Shown: positions 49,801-60,068 of the stretch, in pieces
Numbering within the stretch: position 1 is the stretch's first letter
How the letters are laid out: each line of letters opens with the position of its first letter
Assembly: GCA_013433145.1 (NCBI GenBank)
Contig: CM024185.1
Span: forward strand, 3,980,501-4,044,500
DNA from: Ascaris suum
Taxonomy: Eukaryota > Nematoda > Chromadorea > Rhabditida > Ascarididae
DNA: 64,000 nucleotides
Reading direction: 5' to 3'
Position numbers and translations under genes: made by a program
Notes under the pieces: generated by a model
Database searches by the model: none
Told to the model about the DNA's origin: nothing
What the model saw: the letters and a program-made list of their open reading frames with translations, nothing else

Positions 49801-52800
49801 GGGGAAGTCAGTTTTCTCTGAAATTGGATTGGACACCACACCTGTGAATTGTATATCAACAAAAATTTAACCACATTTGAAATGAGAGTTTTTGAATTAA
49901 CTAGCTGATTTCGGTACTTATGAAGCCGTGTTGTTACATTAAGATATCGCCAAGAAAAAGATCCCTGTTAGTGGACATTGACCACTCTGGCCAGTGTTTC
50001 ATGCATCGTTGACCATCAGGTTCATGCGTAAAGGTTGATAGTGGACCTCACCAGAAATGCTAGCGGTCATGCTATGCCGCTGTGTGTATTGTATTCAATT
50101 GCGGACAATTCTCACAGCCTTATTGCACTGCTTTCAGAGCAAAAGAGAAATGCGTAAGACAGCGAGCAAGTCGGACGCCTAAAGACGTGTGGCCCTTCCC
50201 CTTCCCCCTCCCCGTCCCTCTTGCTCTCATCCAATGATGTCGTCCTCTCATGCAGTGTTTTTATGATTCGGGGTCAGTAGAAATAATCCACTAGTTATGT
50301 TCCCTTTTTTCTGTTTTCACTTTCGCAGCTTCTTCGTTTTGGTTCTTGTCTGTGAAAATCCGTGACGGTTGATATCTGCAGACGCTGAATACTCATTACG
50401 TTTTATTTCTTTAAGTTGTTTAGATATGCAAATTACTAATATGCAAAAAAAAGAGATCGAACCTCCCTCCGTCATCATCGTCTGATGTGTGGAATATCTG
50501 AAAACGCTGCCACCACCGTCTTGATCGTGCATAATGTTGCAGTGATCTATGCAAGAAACAGGTCGTTGAAGAATCTCAGGAAAGCGGAAAATCCGAATTT
50601 CGCAGTGGTATCCTAACACGATGCCAACAAACGTTCGAAACCAAAAGGCAAGAGGAAATCAATAAGAAGCGCGCAGAGGCTGAAGCGGAAACAGATGTAA
50701 GCCTTCGTTATTGGATTGAAGGAAGAATTAGCAATGATTAAGGGAAAGGGAGGAGGGATGTTGGCACGTTAACGTTGGCGACAACAAGCGCCATCAGATG
50801 GCGTTCATTAAAAACGAGATGCATGCATGTGAAATACGATAAATGTATATGAAATATTGAGATTTGATGGGGGTAGGGGGGTGAAGATGTGTAAAATCTG
50901 TGGCAGGTACTTGTCGCAAGGTCGGAGACCTCACTGTTGAGGCTTTCTTATCCTGCTACATCGTCGGAACCAAGTATCATCTCATCCGAGCTTATATGGC
51001 ATCATAGTGTAAGAATTAGTTCTTAAAACGAATGGTTTCGCCTTTGTACTTGTTAGGGAGAGTAATTGCAGGAGAGAAGGCAAAAAGAACTGAAGCTCGA
51101 GGTTATGGAGATGGAGGCAAAAGAGCGCCGACGGATGTTCGGGAACATCGGTTTCATCGGACAGTTATTCAGGCACGAGCTGATTGTGCCTAGGATCCTC
51201 AATTGGTGCATTATTCATCTCCTTAAAAATCATTCTGAGGCGGAACTACAGGTTGGTGTTTGCTTGCAATGTTAAGCTCGATTTGGAGTGAACAGCGAGC
51301 AGAGGCATTCGTTCATAATCGGGAATGGAACACTGCGTTCTGCCCGTCTTCAAATTATCGAACTAATGCTCTATCAATTGAGCCGTTGGGGACGCCGAGA
51401 TCGCTTCTTTTATTTTAAGGCTGAACAGAGACTTCATTTAGACTAACGAAAAGGGTCGGCTGCTTCCTTCGATCTTTTCGATTATTATTCGTGTTTCTGT
51501 GATTAAATTGGCTCTTACTGGGAAAGCAACTTGCTGAAGAATGTTTTGCAATGTGGCATTGAAACAGGGAAGGAGGACTTTAAATTGTTTTATGTATATG
51601 GCTGTCTTCCTTCTTCGACAGTCTGATCTGATTTAATCTCAATAAAATGTAAAAATGTAAATTCGATATTGGCAGATGTCAGGCGCTATGGTGTTGCTAT
51701 ATGTGCAGTGCCAACTGAAGGCGCTATACATATGAGATGAGTGCACAGACTGTACTAGTAAGTATAGTGGCATTTTGTTGCTCTATCAGGATATGAAAAG
51801 CAATACGTCGTGCATTAGAGTAGAAGAAATTTTTGGCTGTTTAAATAAGCTTAGCAAGGCGGGTGGGAAAGTTTTCAGGAATTACTGGTGGAATGTCTTT
51901 TTTAAGCGGAAGCTGCAGTAAGAAGATTGTTGGTGATGATTGAGAGGGATATTCATGTCATATTTTTTCCTCCTAGATGAAACCTTAGAGGAGGTTCGTT
52001 GCAGGTCGATTAAGGATAAATCAAAAAAGACAAAGAACTATTTGGAATTCTATGCAGTGATGGTCTAGTACCACTTTTTAGTGGGTAGGGATGCTACTCT
52101 GTCGATGTTTATTTTAGGGTGGTAGCGACGAAGAGAGTATCGAATGTGCAGTGCGCATGTTGGAGACTGTCGGCAAAATTGCTGACAGACAAGGGCTGAG
52201 TACGAGCAGGCAAGATTCACAAGGCGCACAGTCCGAATTTAATCTCAGTGTTTTCTTCACTCATCTAAGCGAAATCGCACCAAAAGTATCAAACCGTGTT
52301 CGGTTCCTTATATTGAATCTCATCGAACTCAAGAACGTTTGTTCTTTCTTCGTTTATTTTTATTTATTCTCGTTCATGAGATTTTCCATTTTGTAATGTA
52401 ATGAACTGTTTTTTTCATTTATTTTTGTTCATTTTAGTATGATATATTTGTGGGGGTCGATCTTACTGTACGATTGTAATTTCTTTGCAAGTGAGCGGTA
52501 GGAATTTTCGGATGCAACGTTCTAACTGTAAGATGTTTATGTGGCATTTCCAATATTGCATTTACTCTTCCTCTTTGGAAGGGGTGTTTTGTTGTTTTGT
52601 GTTATTTTAGAGAATGCAGGCAAAGGGTGTGGGGATTACTGTTTTTACAATATACAGATTTATTCTTCCTCTATTGTGCAGGCTTGTCCTCCTTGTAGCA
52701 TGTAGGTTTGTTTGCTTGATACCTTATGTGTTTACTCTCTCTCTCTCTCTGTACCATGCAGACTTGTTTTTTTCTTTATCATTTAGGTTTACGTCATTTG

Positions 52801-55800
52801 TAATGTGTAATTTTATCCTTCCTGCATCATTCGTGCCTACTCTGCTCTCTTCTTCTCTCTTCAGCATGAAGGAAGATATTCTTCGTTGAACTAGAGTATG
52901 AAGCTTCTTGAAAGGAAATCATTTTGAGAATACTGAATAGGTGGATGTAGTACTTGAGGGAGGCCAACAACTGATTCAAATTTCAGAATAATTGGAATCC
53001 TCGGAAGTCGGCCGATTCGGGTCCTAAAACAATCGAAGAGGTTCACAGCGAAGCACGTAAGGAAGAGATTCAAAACAAACTGCAAAGAGAGCAGGTCTGT
53101 TATGTGCACTTACGTCGTCTAGTTATTAAGACAAGTTTTTTGGGCTAATAGCCGTCTGGTAGGGAAGGGGATGGGTGATAGGGGGGGGGGGCTGTTTTTG
53201 TCAGCCCACTTGTACATGCGTATAGCAATTGGAAATAGTGGGTGATTAAACGTCGTAGGGTAGAATGTGGTACAGCAAACAGTAGGATGGATCTTGCAAG
53301 ATTTGCCTTGCTCATACTTAGCCATATCGGCGATTGTTCCATTCTTGTTATCAGGAATGAGCACTTCATTTGGTTTCTCTTGAATGAGGATGATTCTATC
53401 AAACTGGAAGCGAATCCTGCAAGTAGATCAAGTCAGGATCTATTGAACCCGGTTGATGCGTAAAAGGATCTGTAATGTTTCGTTTTTTACGTGCGGGTGA
53501 TTTGCTGCGAAGAAGTGTGTGGATTATCTGTTTGCAATAAGTGGTGAGTGATATATTGATTTAGTATGAAAAGAAACGAGGGCCTTATGAGGGACGGCCA
53601 TCGTTGGATAGGCGAAGTCAGCGGCCAACAATCATTGGTCGTCAGTCACAGGACGGCCGTTACGGCAGAGGTGGTGACTCAAGTCGCGATCAGAAGGCTA
53701 GGGCAGCAGGTGCGGCAAGCATGGTTGCTAGCACAGCAAGCAGGAAAAATCAGTCCCTCAATAGTGTAAGTTGAAAAATCCATTTTTTGCTAAAACACTT
53801 AGTTCTTTTCTCGCTTTTATCTTTCATTGTAGTTTGCAAGGTTCTACCTGTTCACGGCATTGGCTGGATTAGTTTCCTGGTTATTCTGTGAGCTGACGGT
53901 TGTTTATAACGAGTTAAGAGTTGTCTCATGTACCGCGGAATTTGGAGGCTCTTGGCTCCGGCCTTCTATACAACATTTTGTGACATATGGTCTTAACTCT
54001 TAACACCTTTAGTCCTCTAAATTGTTCTCAGTGGATTTTATTAAAAAAGATTATAGATGGACCAGCCACAGTCGTTGGGCGCTCGTCGCCCGCAGTTCTC
54101 ATCGGGCAGCGCAGGCGGTGGTCAGCAGACGGAGAGGAATGCCGCCGCACGCAGTATGATAGGCGTTCGAGGTGCAGGTAGAGGCTCACTTGCATCCAGG
54201 GATAACTCACAGCCATCAAGCAGGGAACCCAGCGAGTCGAGAAGGCAGTCTTCTAACGACGAACGTGTTGCAGTGAGTTTTGAATCGATCCCATTTCTTA
54301 CCACATTCACTGTTTCAATTTGTATGGTCATATTAGTGTTGGTGTGATAAAAATATTTGAATTATCCATGCGGTCTATGCGACCATTTCCTCATGTGCCT
54401 GTGAAAGGATGATTAGATTAGTCGCAGAGGGTGCTTTAATGCTTTCACTATTACGAAAATAGTTTTTAATAGGTATTTGCATTGTTGGGTTGCAGGCATT
54501 AGCGGCCGCATCGGCAATGACGCACAGCTCTAGCAGCGGAGGGCTGAAACGTTCAGGCTACGCGAGTGCGGCAGGTGGTGGTGGTGGTTCGTCATCGGCT
54601 TTATCATCAACAGGTGCAGATGATAAGAGCACAGGTTCAGACCATGGAGACCATGAGCATGATCGTGATGATGATGCAGCGAGAGCCGCTAAAGAGAAAC
54701 AAGCGTTTTCGATGTTGGTCGGCGATCTGAATGACTATTTTGCCGATAACGTTGATGTTGAACAGGTGGGCATTTTGTTTGTTTCTGTCGTTATTTCTTT
54801 GCTGACATACCTTGATCGACAAGGCTTTCGGTCCCTTCATTTCGCTTTTATTTGCTCCGGTTTATTGCTTCTCGGAAGCAGTTGTTTCCTGTGCTCTTTC
54901 TAAGAGGATCACTTCATTTCAGTGCAGACCGGCCTCTCTTCTTTTACCTATTAGTGCCCTATATTCCATAACGAAATTTTCTCCTATTCATCATTTTTTG
55001 TTTGTTTTTGCAAACCATTTGATCTACCGTTTTTCGGATTCATCAGCCCAATCCTTAACTTCTTCGACTTGTCAAAGCCATTCTTTAATTCTTTGATCCT
55101 GTTATGATTTTTTTATGCCACCGCTAGCGGCTTGTACGCTTGCTTATCTGCATCTCTGAGCGCTTGAGAATTGTTGGCTTCTTTTTTAAACCTATCGTTA
55201 GCCTTCACGCAGCGGTATATATCTACTCGTAATCATACCACCTAATATCAGTGGGGTTACAATTAAAAGGTCGTACTGTACGAAGGTTATAATATAGGGT
55301 ATAGGTGTGAATTCTTGCATTTTCGCTGCCTATTTTGTAATTATGGAAGGATGATAAAAGTGAATAAAATCCAAGATTCGTTTATTTTGGTTGACTTAAA
55401 TCCATCAATACATCGATTGCTTGCCCAGTGGGTGATATACAAGTTATGCTTTCATATATTTATATTTCTGTGCAAAGTTCCGGCTCATTGAGCCTTCATA
55501 GCGGCACTCTCCTAGAATGGAACTTTGAGCAGGTAGCTTAGTGAAAACTCATTGACCTCAGACGTTGCATGTGCATCTCCTACATGGCGGGCATACTTTT
55601 TGTCGGTTTGTGTTGGCTGGCCACTTATTCGCAAATTAAGTGTGAATATTGTTTGTCAATGTGGATATTCACATTCAACAAAATTTGCATTGGAAGTGGA
55701 CTTCTTTGAGAATTCATTTGCGCACCTCATCGGTCATTATTGGTCACCCGTTGCTTGTCCAACCACCGAGACCAATATTGGAACCTAGTTGTGATTGATA

Positions 55801-58239
55801 ATTAGAGCTTCAAGTACTAAGTTTGTTCGTGAGTCATACCAAATATATGGAATTGCAGGTGTACACATGCGTGATGGAAGTATGTGAGACAACGGCGGTA
55901 CGTGTCGTGTTCCGCTTGATAATGCAAGTTGGTATTGAGAAGGTGAGTGGTGCAGTGACCAATCCCCACAGGCGATATGTGGGACAGGTGATATGCAGAT
56001 GTCTACAAGCAGATCAAATCAAACAGGACGCATTACATGGGTAAGTTGATAATTTTGCGTATTGACGAAGGAATGGATTTCTCTTGCATCTGTTTTTGAT
56101 GCTTTCTTCATTATTACCTTGGCGCAGATGTCCGTTTAGCGCTCATGGCGCAAAATTCGTGTTGACGTTGATGCCATAGTGATGTATGCAGTAAATTTTA
56201 GTCAGTTTCTTGGCTGTACTCATCTGGCCACTGCTGTTCAAATCGTGGGCTGTTGTTTATTTCTTTTTCTTTCGGTCGCGGCGGGGCTACAGTGGAATGA
56301 AGGTGGTGCCATACAGAGTATTTGCTTTGAAACTAGGGATAAAGGAATGGTCTGAGAATGAAAGCCAGATCGCCTGCATATTCAAACCTTTGTTTTAAGC
56401 CGGAGCCCAGGAGACCAAAGATGGGAATTATGTCCTGTTCAAAGAGTGGTGTACAGTTGACAGTGAATACTAAATGAGAAGCATTGCATGATCATCCAGG
56501 TGTTCCCTTTAAGCTTGTGCAATCGTGCTTTTGAGGCCTAGCCTTAGTACTTTTATATGCTTCTGCATACAGTTCTTAGCTTGCTTTAGTTTAGTGAAAT
56601 GACTTCGGCGGGTCGGCAGGCTAGGAAAATTCATCACCTGTGTAACTTGATCCGGCAACTGTCACATTACTGGCGCGACGCCTAACTGATTGAGCAAACT
56701 TGAGGAAGTTGGTGGCGGTGCGGTATTGTTGAATGATCGTTTTGTTTCGTTTCAGCATAGCAGACTTTTGTACGTATGTGGTGGAGAACGAACTGTGGGA
56801 AGATAATATGCGTGTGTGGGAAGCGGTAGCTGAGATCATCAGCTGGTCAATAATGTGCGATACACAACACTTTGAGGGTGCACGGCCCTCGATAGGCGAT
56901 TTTAGAGAGGCTTTCACGAATGCGAACGCAGATACGAGGAAGGCCGATGCACTACTTTTTTATGTGCTCAGACGATTGGTCGGTTTAGTTCTTCCTTTTT
57001 TTGATGTTATTCCTTTCTTGTCCACTTTGAAAAAAAAAAGTTGGTCTCTGCAATGTGGAGCATTCGATCACACCCGCTTAGAGCCTTTACTTCGATTATC
57101 GTACATGAAGTTAATGTCGGGAAGAATACATTGGCGATTCTACGCAGAGGAGATTGTTTCTGAAACCAAGGTGGGATCAAGGTGACTGATATGGCATTTA
57201 GGAATCGACCAGAGCAACAAATTGGGTATCGTGCCTCCATGTGGATCGGAGGCTCTCCCACCCTCTTTCTTCGTTTGGTGAGTGAGGGAGGGAAGTCTAG
57301 GAGCAATTACAATAGCATTATTTGAAGAGGAAGTAAGTTCGAAGTTGGAAAACAGGTTCTCACGGGTTTGAGGAGTGTATCGCCATTCTTTATAGTTTCC
57401 AGTTAAGCCACATCCAAATAAAACTCGCTGATAGACAAAAATATGTTGTTGCAATGTAAATGAGAATGGGCCGTCAGAGGAAAGCAACCAATTGCAGCAT
57501 CGGTGAAGTCATTTTGCAGTCGGGTTTTGTTTATTTGTTTATTCTTGCTTAATCTCTAGCCTAGTTCGTCAAATATAAAATCGACATCTGCCACATTTCT
57601 ACTTAATAAAAAAATCTGCAATAGACACCGCTCCATTTGTGTTACGTACAAGATATGCACCTCTCATCTAAGTGCGCATTTCGTACGCAGTACTTTATGC
57701 ACACGCGTATTTATTTTTTAATTTGAGTTTACTTTTTACATTTATATTAATATTTATGTTTATGTGTTTATCCATGTGGACTAAAAAGGAAAGAAATGTT
57801 TTTGTATAATGTGTTCAGCACGGCTGGCAAATGTCTGGGCAACGACCACTTTACCGTTGAGTGCATCATAGTCTTTCTGATGACGCCACTACGCAGTATC
57901 ATCATGAATAACCTGTTTTGCTCGTGTATTTCGCAGCGAGTTCAGTTTCTAGTTGACGCCGTTCGGCGAGGGTCAAAGCCTCTGATTTTGTCGTAGTGAT
58001 CATTTGTCGTAAAGGTATATTCTGCCTAAAATAGGTTCGTTAATCATTGGTTATTTGGTTTTATAAATTGATTTATTTCATTGTTTTAGGTGGAAATTGA
58101 ATACGAGCGGGAGAAGCGTATCTCCTCAATGGGAATGGCATTCGATGAGATCAAGGATTTGCGAACAGATGCACTCATCGTCGCTTTGAAAGGGTGCCAT
58201 TTAACGTCGGGCGAAAATCTCTATGAGTTGCTCAATTAA
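31800..58239 (+). CDS. ifg-1: eukaryotic translation initiation factor 4G
   Basis: eIF4G is the scaffold of the cap-binding complex, joining eIF4E, eIF4A and the 43S ribosome. Coding exons: 31800-31851, 32641-32836, 34795-34933, 35692-35810, 36802-37055, 43025-43287, 43793-43883, 44541-44727, 45153-45294, 46073-46240, 47373-47462, 47732-47791, 48577-48627, 48680-48790, 49543-49718, 50543-50696, 51072-51251, 52118-52336, 52987-53094, 53565-53765, 54057-54272, 54496-54765, 55859-56040, 56756-56978 and 58090-58239. The first 24 join in phase (1284 codons). At least one small exon between 56978 and 58090 is probably missing. The eIF4E-binding motif YGRSYLV is residues 491-497, MIF4G is about 642-885 and MA3 about 1125-1284. 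No W2/MNK-binding domain is visible. The start MSSSNPRGKQRKNGAMQ lies 13 bases after TTTCCAG, a likely trans-splice site. Confidence 0.93.
32641..37055 (+). CDS. ifg-1: eIF4G N-terminal Pro/Gln/Tyr-rich region, exons 2-5
   Basis: These four exons encode low-complexity sequence such as PSQPPQLIPNGNAGQQQPTG, PQAQQPFPPTSQ and PPNVYNANVYSTPSAYSTF. They finish with KKILRIVDPDTKEV, which corresponds to the human eIF4G segment RIRDPNQGGKDITEEI. Poly(A)-binding protein contacts the N-terminal region in animal eIF4G; an exact PABP motif is not pinned down here. Splices: 32836 (CC|GTACGC), 34933 (CAG|GTTTGT), 35810 (CC|GTAAGT) and 37055 (CAAG|GTTGGA). Confidence 0.85.
37056..43024. other. 6-kb intron of eIF4G
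   Basis: The largest intron in the window splits the N-terminal part (residues 1-253) from the rest. Open frames at 38682-39077 (minus), 38970-39257 (plus) and 41968-42393 (minus) lack splice support and recognisable content. An alternative promoter here could give an N-terminally shorter isoform, like the two IFG-1 forms known in C. elegans, but I found no supporting first exon. A G-run lies at 38713-38723. Confidence 0.6.
43025..45294 (+). CDS. ifg-1: eIF4G acidic/proline-rich linker, exons 6-9
   Basis: Exon 43025-43287 enters after TTTTACAG and is Ser/Ala/Pro-rich (RVPTPTPVAPREVSPVPHSA). Exons 43793-43883 and 44541-44727 are Glu/Pro-rich (PPEVAEEAKEQ, PEEPKVVPEVEEPP). Exon 45153-45294 is a charged helix (FERKRKELEKRQQELLQD). 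All four join in phase and precede the eIF4E-binding exon, as in other animal eIF4G proteins. Introns between them reach 0.6 kb. Confidence 0.85.
46073..46240 (+). CDS. ifg-1: eIF4G eIF4E-binding exon
   Basis: The exon contains VYGRSYLVFMREV, which fits the canonical eIF4E-binding pattern Tyr-x4-Leu-hydrophobic (human YDREFLL). It lies between TTTTCAG and GACAG|GTGAAT and is exactly 56 codons. The following exon, 47373-47462, encodes FAPGWMPDNKNP, matching the region downstream of this motif in other eIF4G proteins. Confidence 0.9.
47732..48790 (+). CDS. ifg-1: eIF4G Arg-rich linker, exons 12-14
   Basis: Three short phase-0 exons encode a basic linker: 47732-47791 (RGHSQRTDRDRKR|GTACGT), 48577-48627 (QLPQSLDPELMPSRSIF|GTAGTT) and 48680-48790 (ISRPSIDRPAREPVKLHRSE, then NAWKHEP). 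The second has a good acceptor (CATTTCAG) but is only 51 bases, so it could be alternatively used. The third precedes MIF4G, and its WK within NAWKHEP resembles the AWKPSS segment before human MIF4G. Confidence 0.8.
49543..52336 (+). CDS. ifg-1: eIF4G MIF4G domain, exons 15-18
   Basis: MIF4G is the HEAT-repeat domain that binds eIF4A and RNA. Exon 49543-49718 reads LYKDIRGLLNKITPSTFDAL (human [20 protein letters not shown]). Exon 50543-50696 has FRSGILTRCQQTFE (human FRKLLLNRCQKEFE). Exon 51072-51251 has FGNIGFIGQLFRHELIVPRI and HLLKNH. Exon 52118-52336 has SIECAVRMLETVGKIAD and RVRFLILNLIELKN. Splice phases are 2, 0, 0 and 0. The order and lengths match the complete domain, so nothing appears to be missing. 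Confidence 0.95.
49771..49788. repeat. G18 homopolymer tract
   Basis: Eighteen consecutive G lie on the eIF4G sense strand, in the intron after the first MIF4G exon. They are part of a set of G/C runs across the window. Confidence 0.95.
51311..51393 (-). pseudogene. tRNA-like remnant
   Basis: On the minus strand GTCCCCA is followed by CGGCTCAATTGATAGAGCA, a good tRNA D-arm/A-box with GCTC/GAGC pairing, and 35-40 bases later by TGTTCCATTCC, a degenerate B-box. The expected 3' acceptor half (TGGGGAC) is missing and the anticodon stem is poor, so a working tRNA is unlikely. It could be a decayed tRNA gene or the head of a tRNA-derived SINE. It lies in the eIF4G intron 51252-52117. Confidence 0.45.
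52987..54272 (+). CDS. ifg-1: eIF4G post-MIF4G linker, exons 19-21
   Basis: Exon 52987-53094 begins NNWNPRKSADSGPKTIEEVH, matching human SNWVPRRGDQGPKTIDQIH. Exon 53565-53765 (YEKKRGPYEGRPSLDRRSQR) and exon 54057-54272 (RRPQFSSGSAGGGQQTERNA) are Arg/Ser/Gly-rich and probably disordered. All three are whole-codon exons. The intron between the first two carries, in antisense, the HAL exon-4 copy at 53301-53416. Confidence 0.9.
53301..53416 (-). pseudogene. isolated antisense copy of HAL exon 4 in an eIF4G intron
   Basis: On the minus strand, after ACTTGCAG, a frame reads IRFQFDRIILIQEKPNEVLI then AKYEQGKS. This is clearly homologous to HAL exon 4 at 8577-8462 (IRFEFDQVIPGQEKPTEVLV, KCEQGK). 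The two DNA stretches align without a gap over 116 bases, with 84 identities by my hand count. The acceptor and its phase are kept and the frame has no stop. The GT donor that follows the parent exon is replaced by AAGATCC. Neighbouring HAL exons were not found nearby, so I read it as a duplicated single-exon fragment. A real exon of a distant paralogue remains possible. Confidence 0.8.
54496..56978 (+). CDS. ifg-1: eIF4G MA3 domain, exons 22-24
   Basis: MA3 is the second HEAT domain and gives a further eIF4A contact. Exon 54496-54765 starts with a Ser/Gly/Asp-rich spacer and then enters MA3 at KEKQAFSMLVGDLNDYF. Exons 55859-56040 (VMEVCETTAVRVVFRLIMQV) and 56756-56978 (FCTYVVENELWEDNMRVWEA, IISWSIMCD) continue it. 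The GTGAGT inside exon 23 is not used as a donor in this model. The last exon ends at CGATTG|GTCGGT. Confidence 0.88.
58090..58239 (+). CDS. ifg-1: eIF4G terminal exon
   Basis: After TTGTTTTAG the frame reads VEIEYEREKRIS and SGENLYELLN then TAA. The start resembles the EQKVEYTLG segment that follows MA3 in human eIF4G. Between 56978 and this exon, human eIF4G has about 35 extra residues with a Trp. A candidate piece after TGTTCAG at 57815 contains ARLANVWATTTLP, but neither of its junctions closes in phase, so it is left out. Confidence 0.7.
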   Translation: MEIEYEREKRISSMGMAFDEIKDLRTDALIVALKGCHLTSGENLYELLN

Positions 58240-59429
58240 GAGGCAGTGGTTGGATGTGGATTTGGTTTGGATTTTCTTTTGAATTCTGATATCCTTCATA
58301 GAGTTGTTGTTGACTATAAAATGCGTACCGCACTCTGCTGCTTTCAAGTGCCCCCATCCCGATCCTTTCGTTATCATCACCGTTCATTATTGGCTGAATG
58401 CATCCCTATCACTGTCACCTTTCGCCCATTGAGTACATTTTATCCCTTTTTGCCAAATTCTGTCCTGGATTTTTCTGTGGAATGGGGGAGGGAGAGGGGA
58501 TTTGGAATTTCTTTTGATTTAATGATCCCCTTTAGTAAAATCGCTGAAAATTTGGTCTTTTGGGACAAAGAGGGAATGGGCTCGTTTATTATTGTACCCG
58601 TTCTTATCCCTATCCAATTGGTTGGCTGTATGATAGTATCCATATTTTCCACATCGAAGAAATTTCCGTTGAATTTCGATTGGCACTATTGACCTGTTAA
58701 GCATTCTAGCTTCAGTTAGTGGGGGTTTAGAGAACGGGCACTAATTTTTAATTTCTTTCAATTCGTCGATGAAACGATATTCTAGGCTGATATGATGAAG
58801 AAGATGAAATAAGGGATGAGGGTTTGAATTTTTATGAATCGCTACGAGAAACTATTTCTTTATTCGAATGTACTATGACTGCGACAATCATTGAGTGATA
58901 TTGAGTGCGGGTCGCTGCACGTTTCGTCTTCCATTATTTCTTTGCGGAGCCTTTCCATTTATTTTCTTCTCCTTTGTTTTGTATCATCTCTTTTTCTAGT
59001 TTACAGCGTTCATTTATTCATAGCATATAACAGAACTTGTGTTATTTTACGTGTTATGTGTGCGCATAAAATGCACCGATTGACGAATACGTGCTGCATT
59101 AAAAAATGGCATATGAGCCGAATCCGTGGCCAGAAACTAGAGTGATTAAAAGAGATGGGTTGTTTCATTTACATGTGATCAGTTCTTTTTTTTTCTGAGG
59201 AAATCGGTGGAGTTGCGGTCAATTGTTCCTGGCTATGGATCTGTCTAATTAAGCTTCTTTCTAAAACGGGCATCGCATTTGGCTGTGGGCCGCGTTGGCT
59301 CCGCTTGTTCGTGGAGGTTTGGCGATCGGTGCTTTGTGCATTATGCAACAGAAAATGTTGCAGTAGTAAGAGGTTGACTGATGTCTTAATAAGAAATGGT
59401 ATGAAAATTTTTCCCACACTAAGAAAAGT

Positions 59430-59447
59430 GGGGGGGGGGGGGGGGGG
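59430..59447. repeat. G18 homopolymer tract
   Basis: Eighteen consecutive G lie about 1.2 kb downstream of the eIF4G stop codon. Confidence 0.95.
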
Positions 59448-60039
59448 AAATGCAAGTGCTTGCTTTGCGAGTAGGGCACTACTCACATAGTACTCTATAA
59501 TCTCTGAGCTATAAGCCAGACCTCTTCGCATTTATATGTGTTCAAAATTCTTCGCATATAAGTTGGCGAGCGCCAAAAAATATATAAAGACCCGACCGAC
59601 CGCTTAGTGCGTTTTGAAATTTTGCTCCTATTCTTTGTCGATCTTTTTCTGTTTTAAAATATTTGCTTCCACTTTTTTTGCTATCTTATTGTTGTACCGG
59701 CCGGGCGTTCTGCTGATTTCTTGAGAGGTTCGTTTTCTCGTAATTGAAAGTTTCACCTCTCTCATACAATTTCATCCCTGTTCCACTATTTCTTCCTTAT
59801 ATTTTTCTGTATATGTCTCCATCCTTTGTATCTGTCGATCGATGTTTTTCTCTTGTTTTAGGGGAATGAAAAACATTTTCTTTCTGATTTATGCATATAG
59901 TTTTGTGCGTTTTTATTCGTTCTTGTTTTGTTTTGATTTTCTTTTTCTTCTCTTTTTTTGCATTGACTAAGAGCGCATCTGTGATGATGAATTTTCAAAA
60001 AAAGTGTGTGCTCCACATTATTTATATTTTGAACGCCGT

Positions 60040-60068
60040 CATCGCCGCCGCCGCCGCCGCCGCCGCCA
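60040..60068. repeat. (GCC)n trinucleotide repeat
   Basis: Eight or nine GCC units lie in a GC-rich island within AT-rich intergenic DNA. Poly-Ala or poly-Gly open frames across it have no splice support. Confidence 0.9.

Noticed and set aside
50317..50619. A minus-strand frame overlapping an eIF4G MIF4G exon, considered as another HAL-like antisense exon
   Set aside because: No HAL motif is present. It is the complement of eIF4G coding sequence and its intron.
55943..55971. A 29-base stretch starting GTGAGT and ending CCACAG inside the eIF4G MA3 exon
   Set aside because: It is too short for an intron and its removal would shift the frame. Read as coding, it fits MA3 without a break.
58246..58692. 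A 148-codon plus-strand frame just after the eIF4G stop
   Set aside because: It has no acceptor, no known motif and no sign of coding bias. It is most likely 3' UTR.
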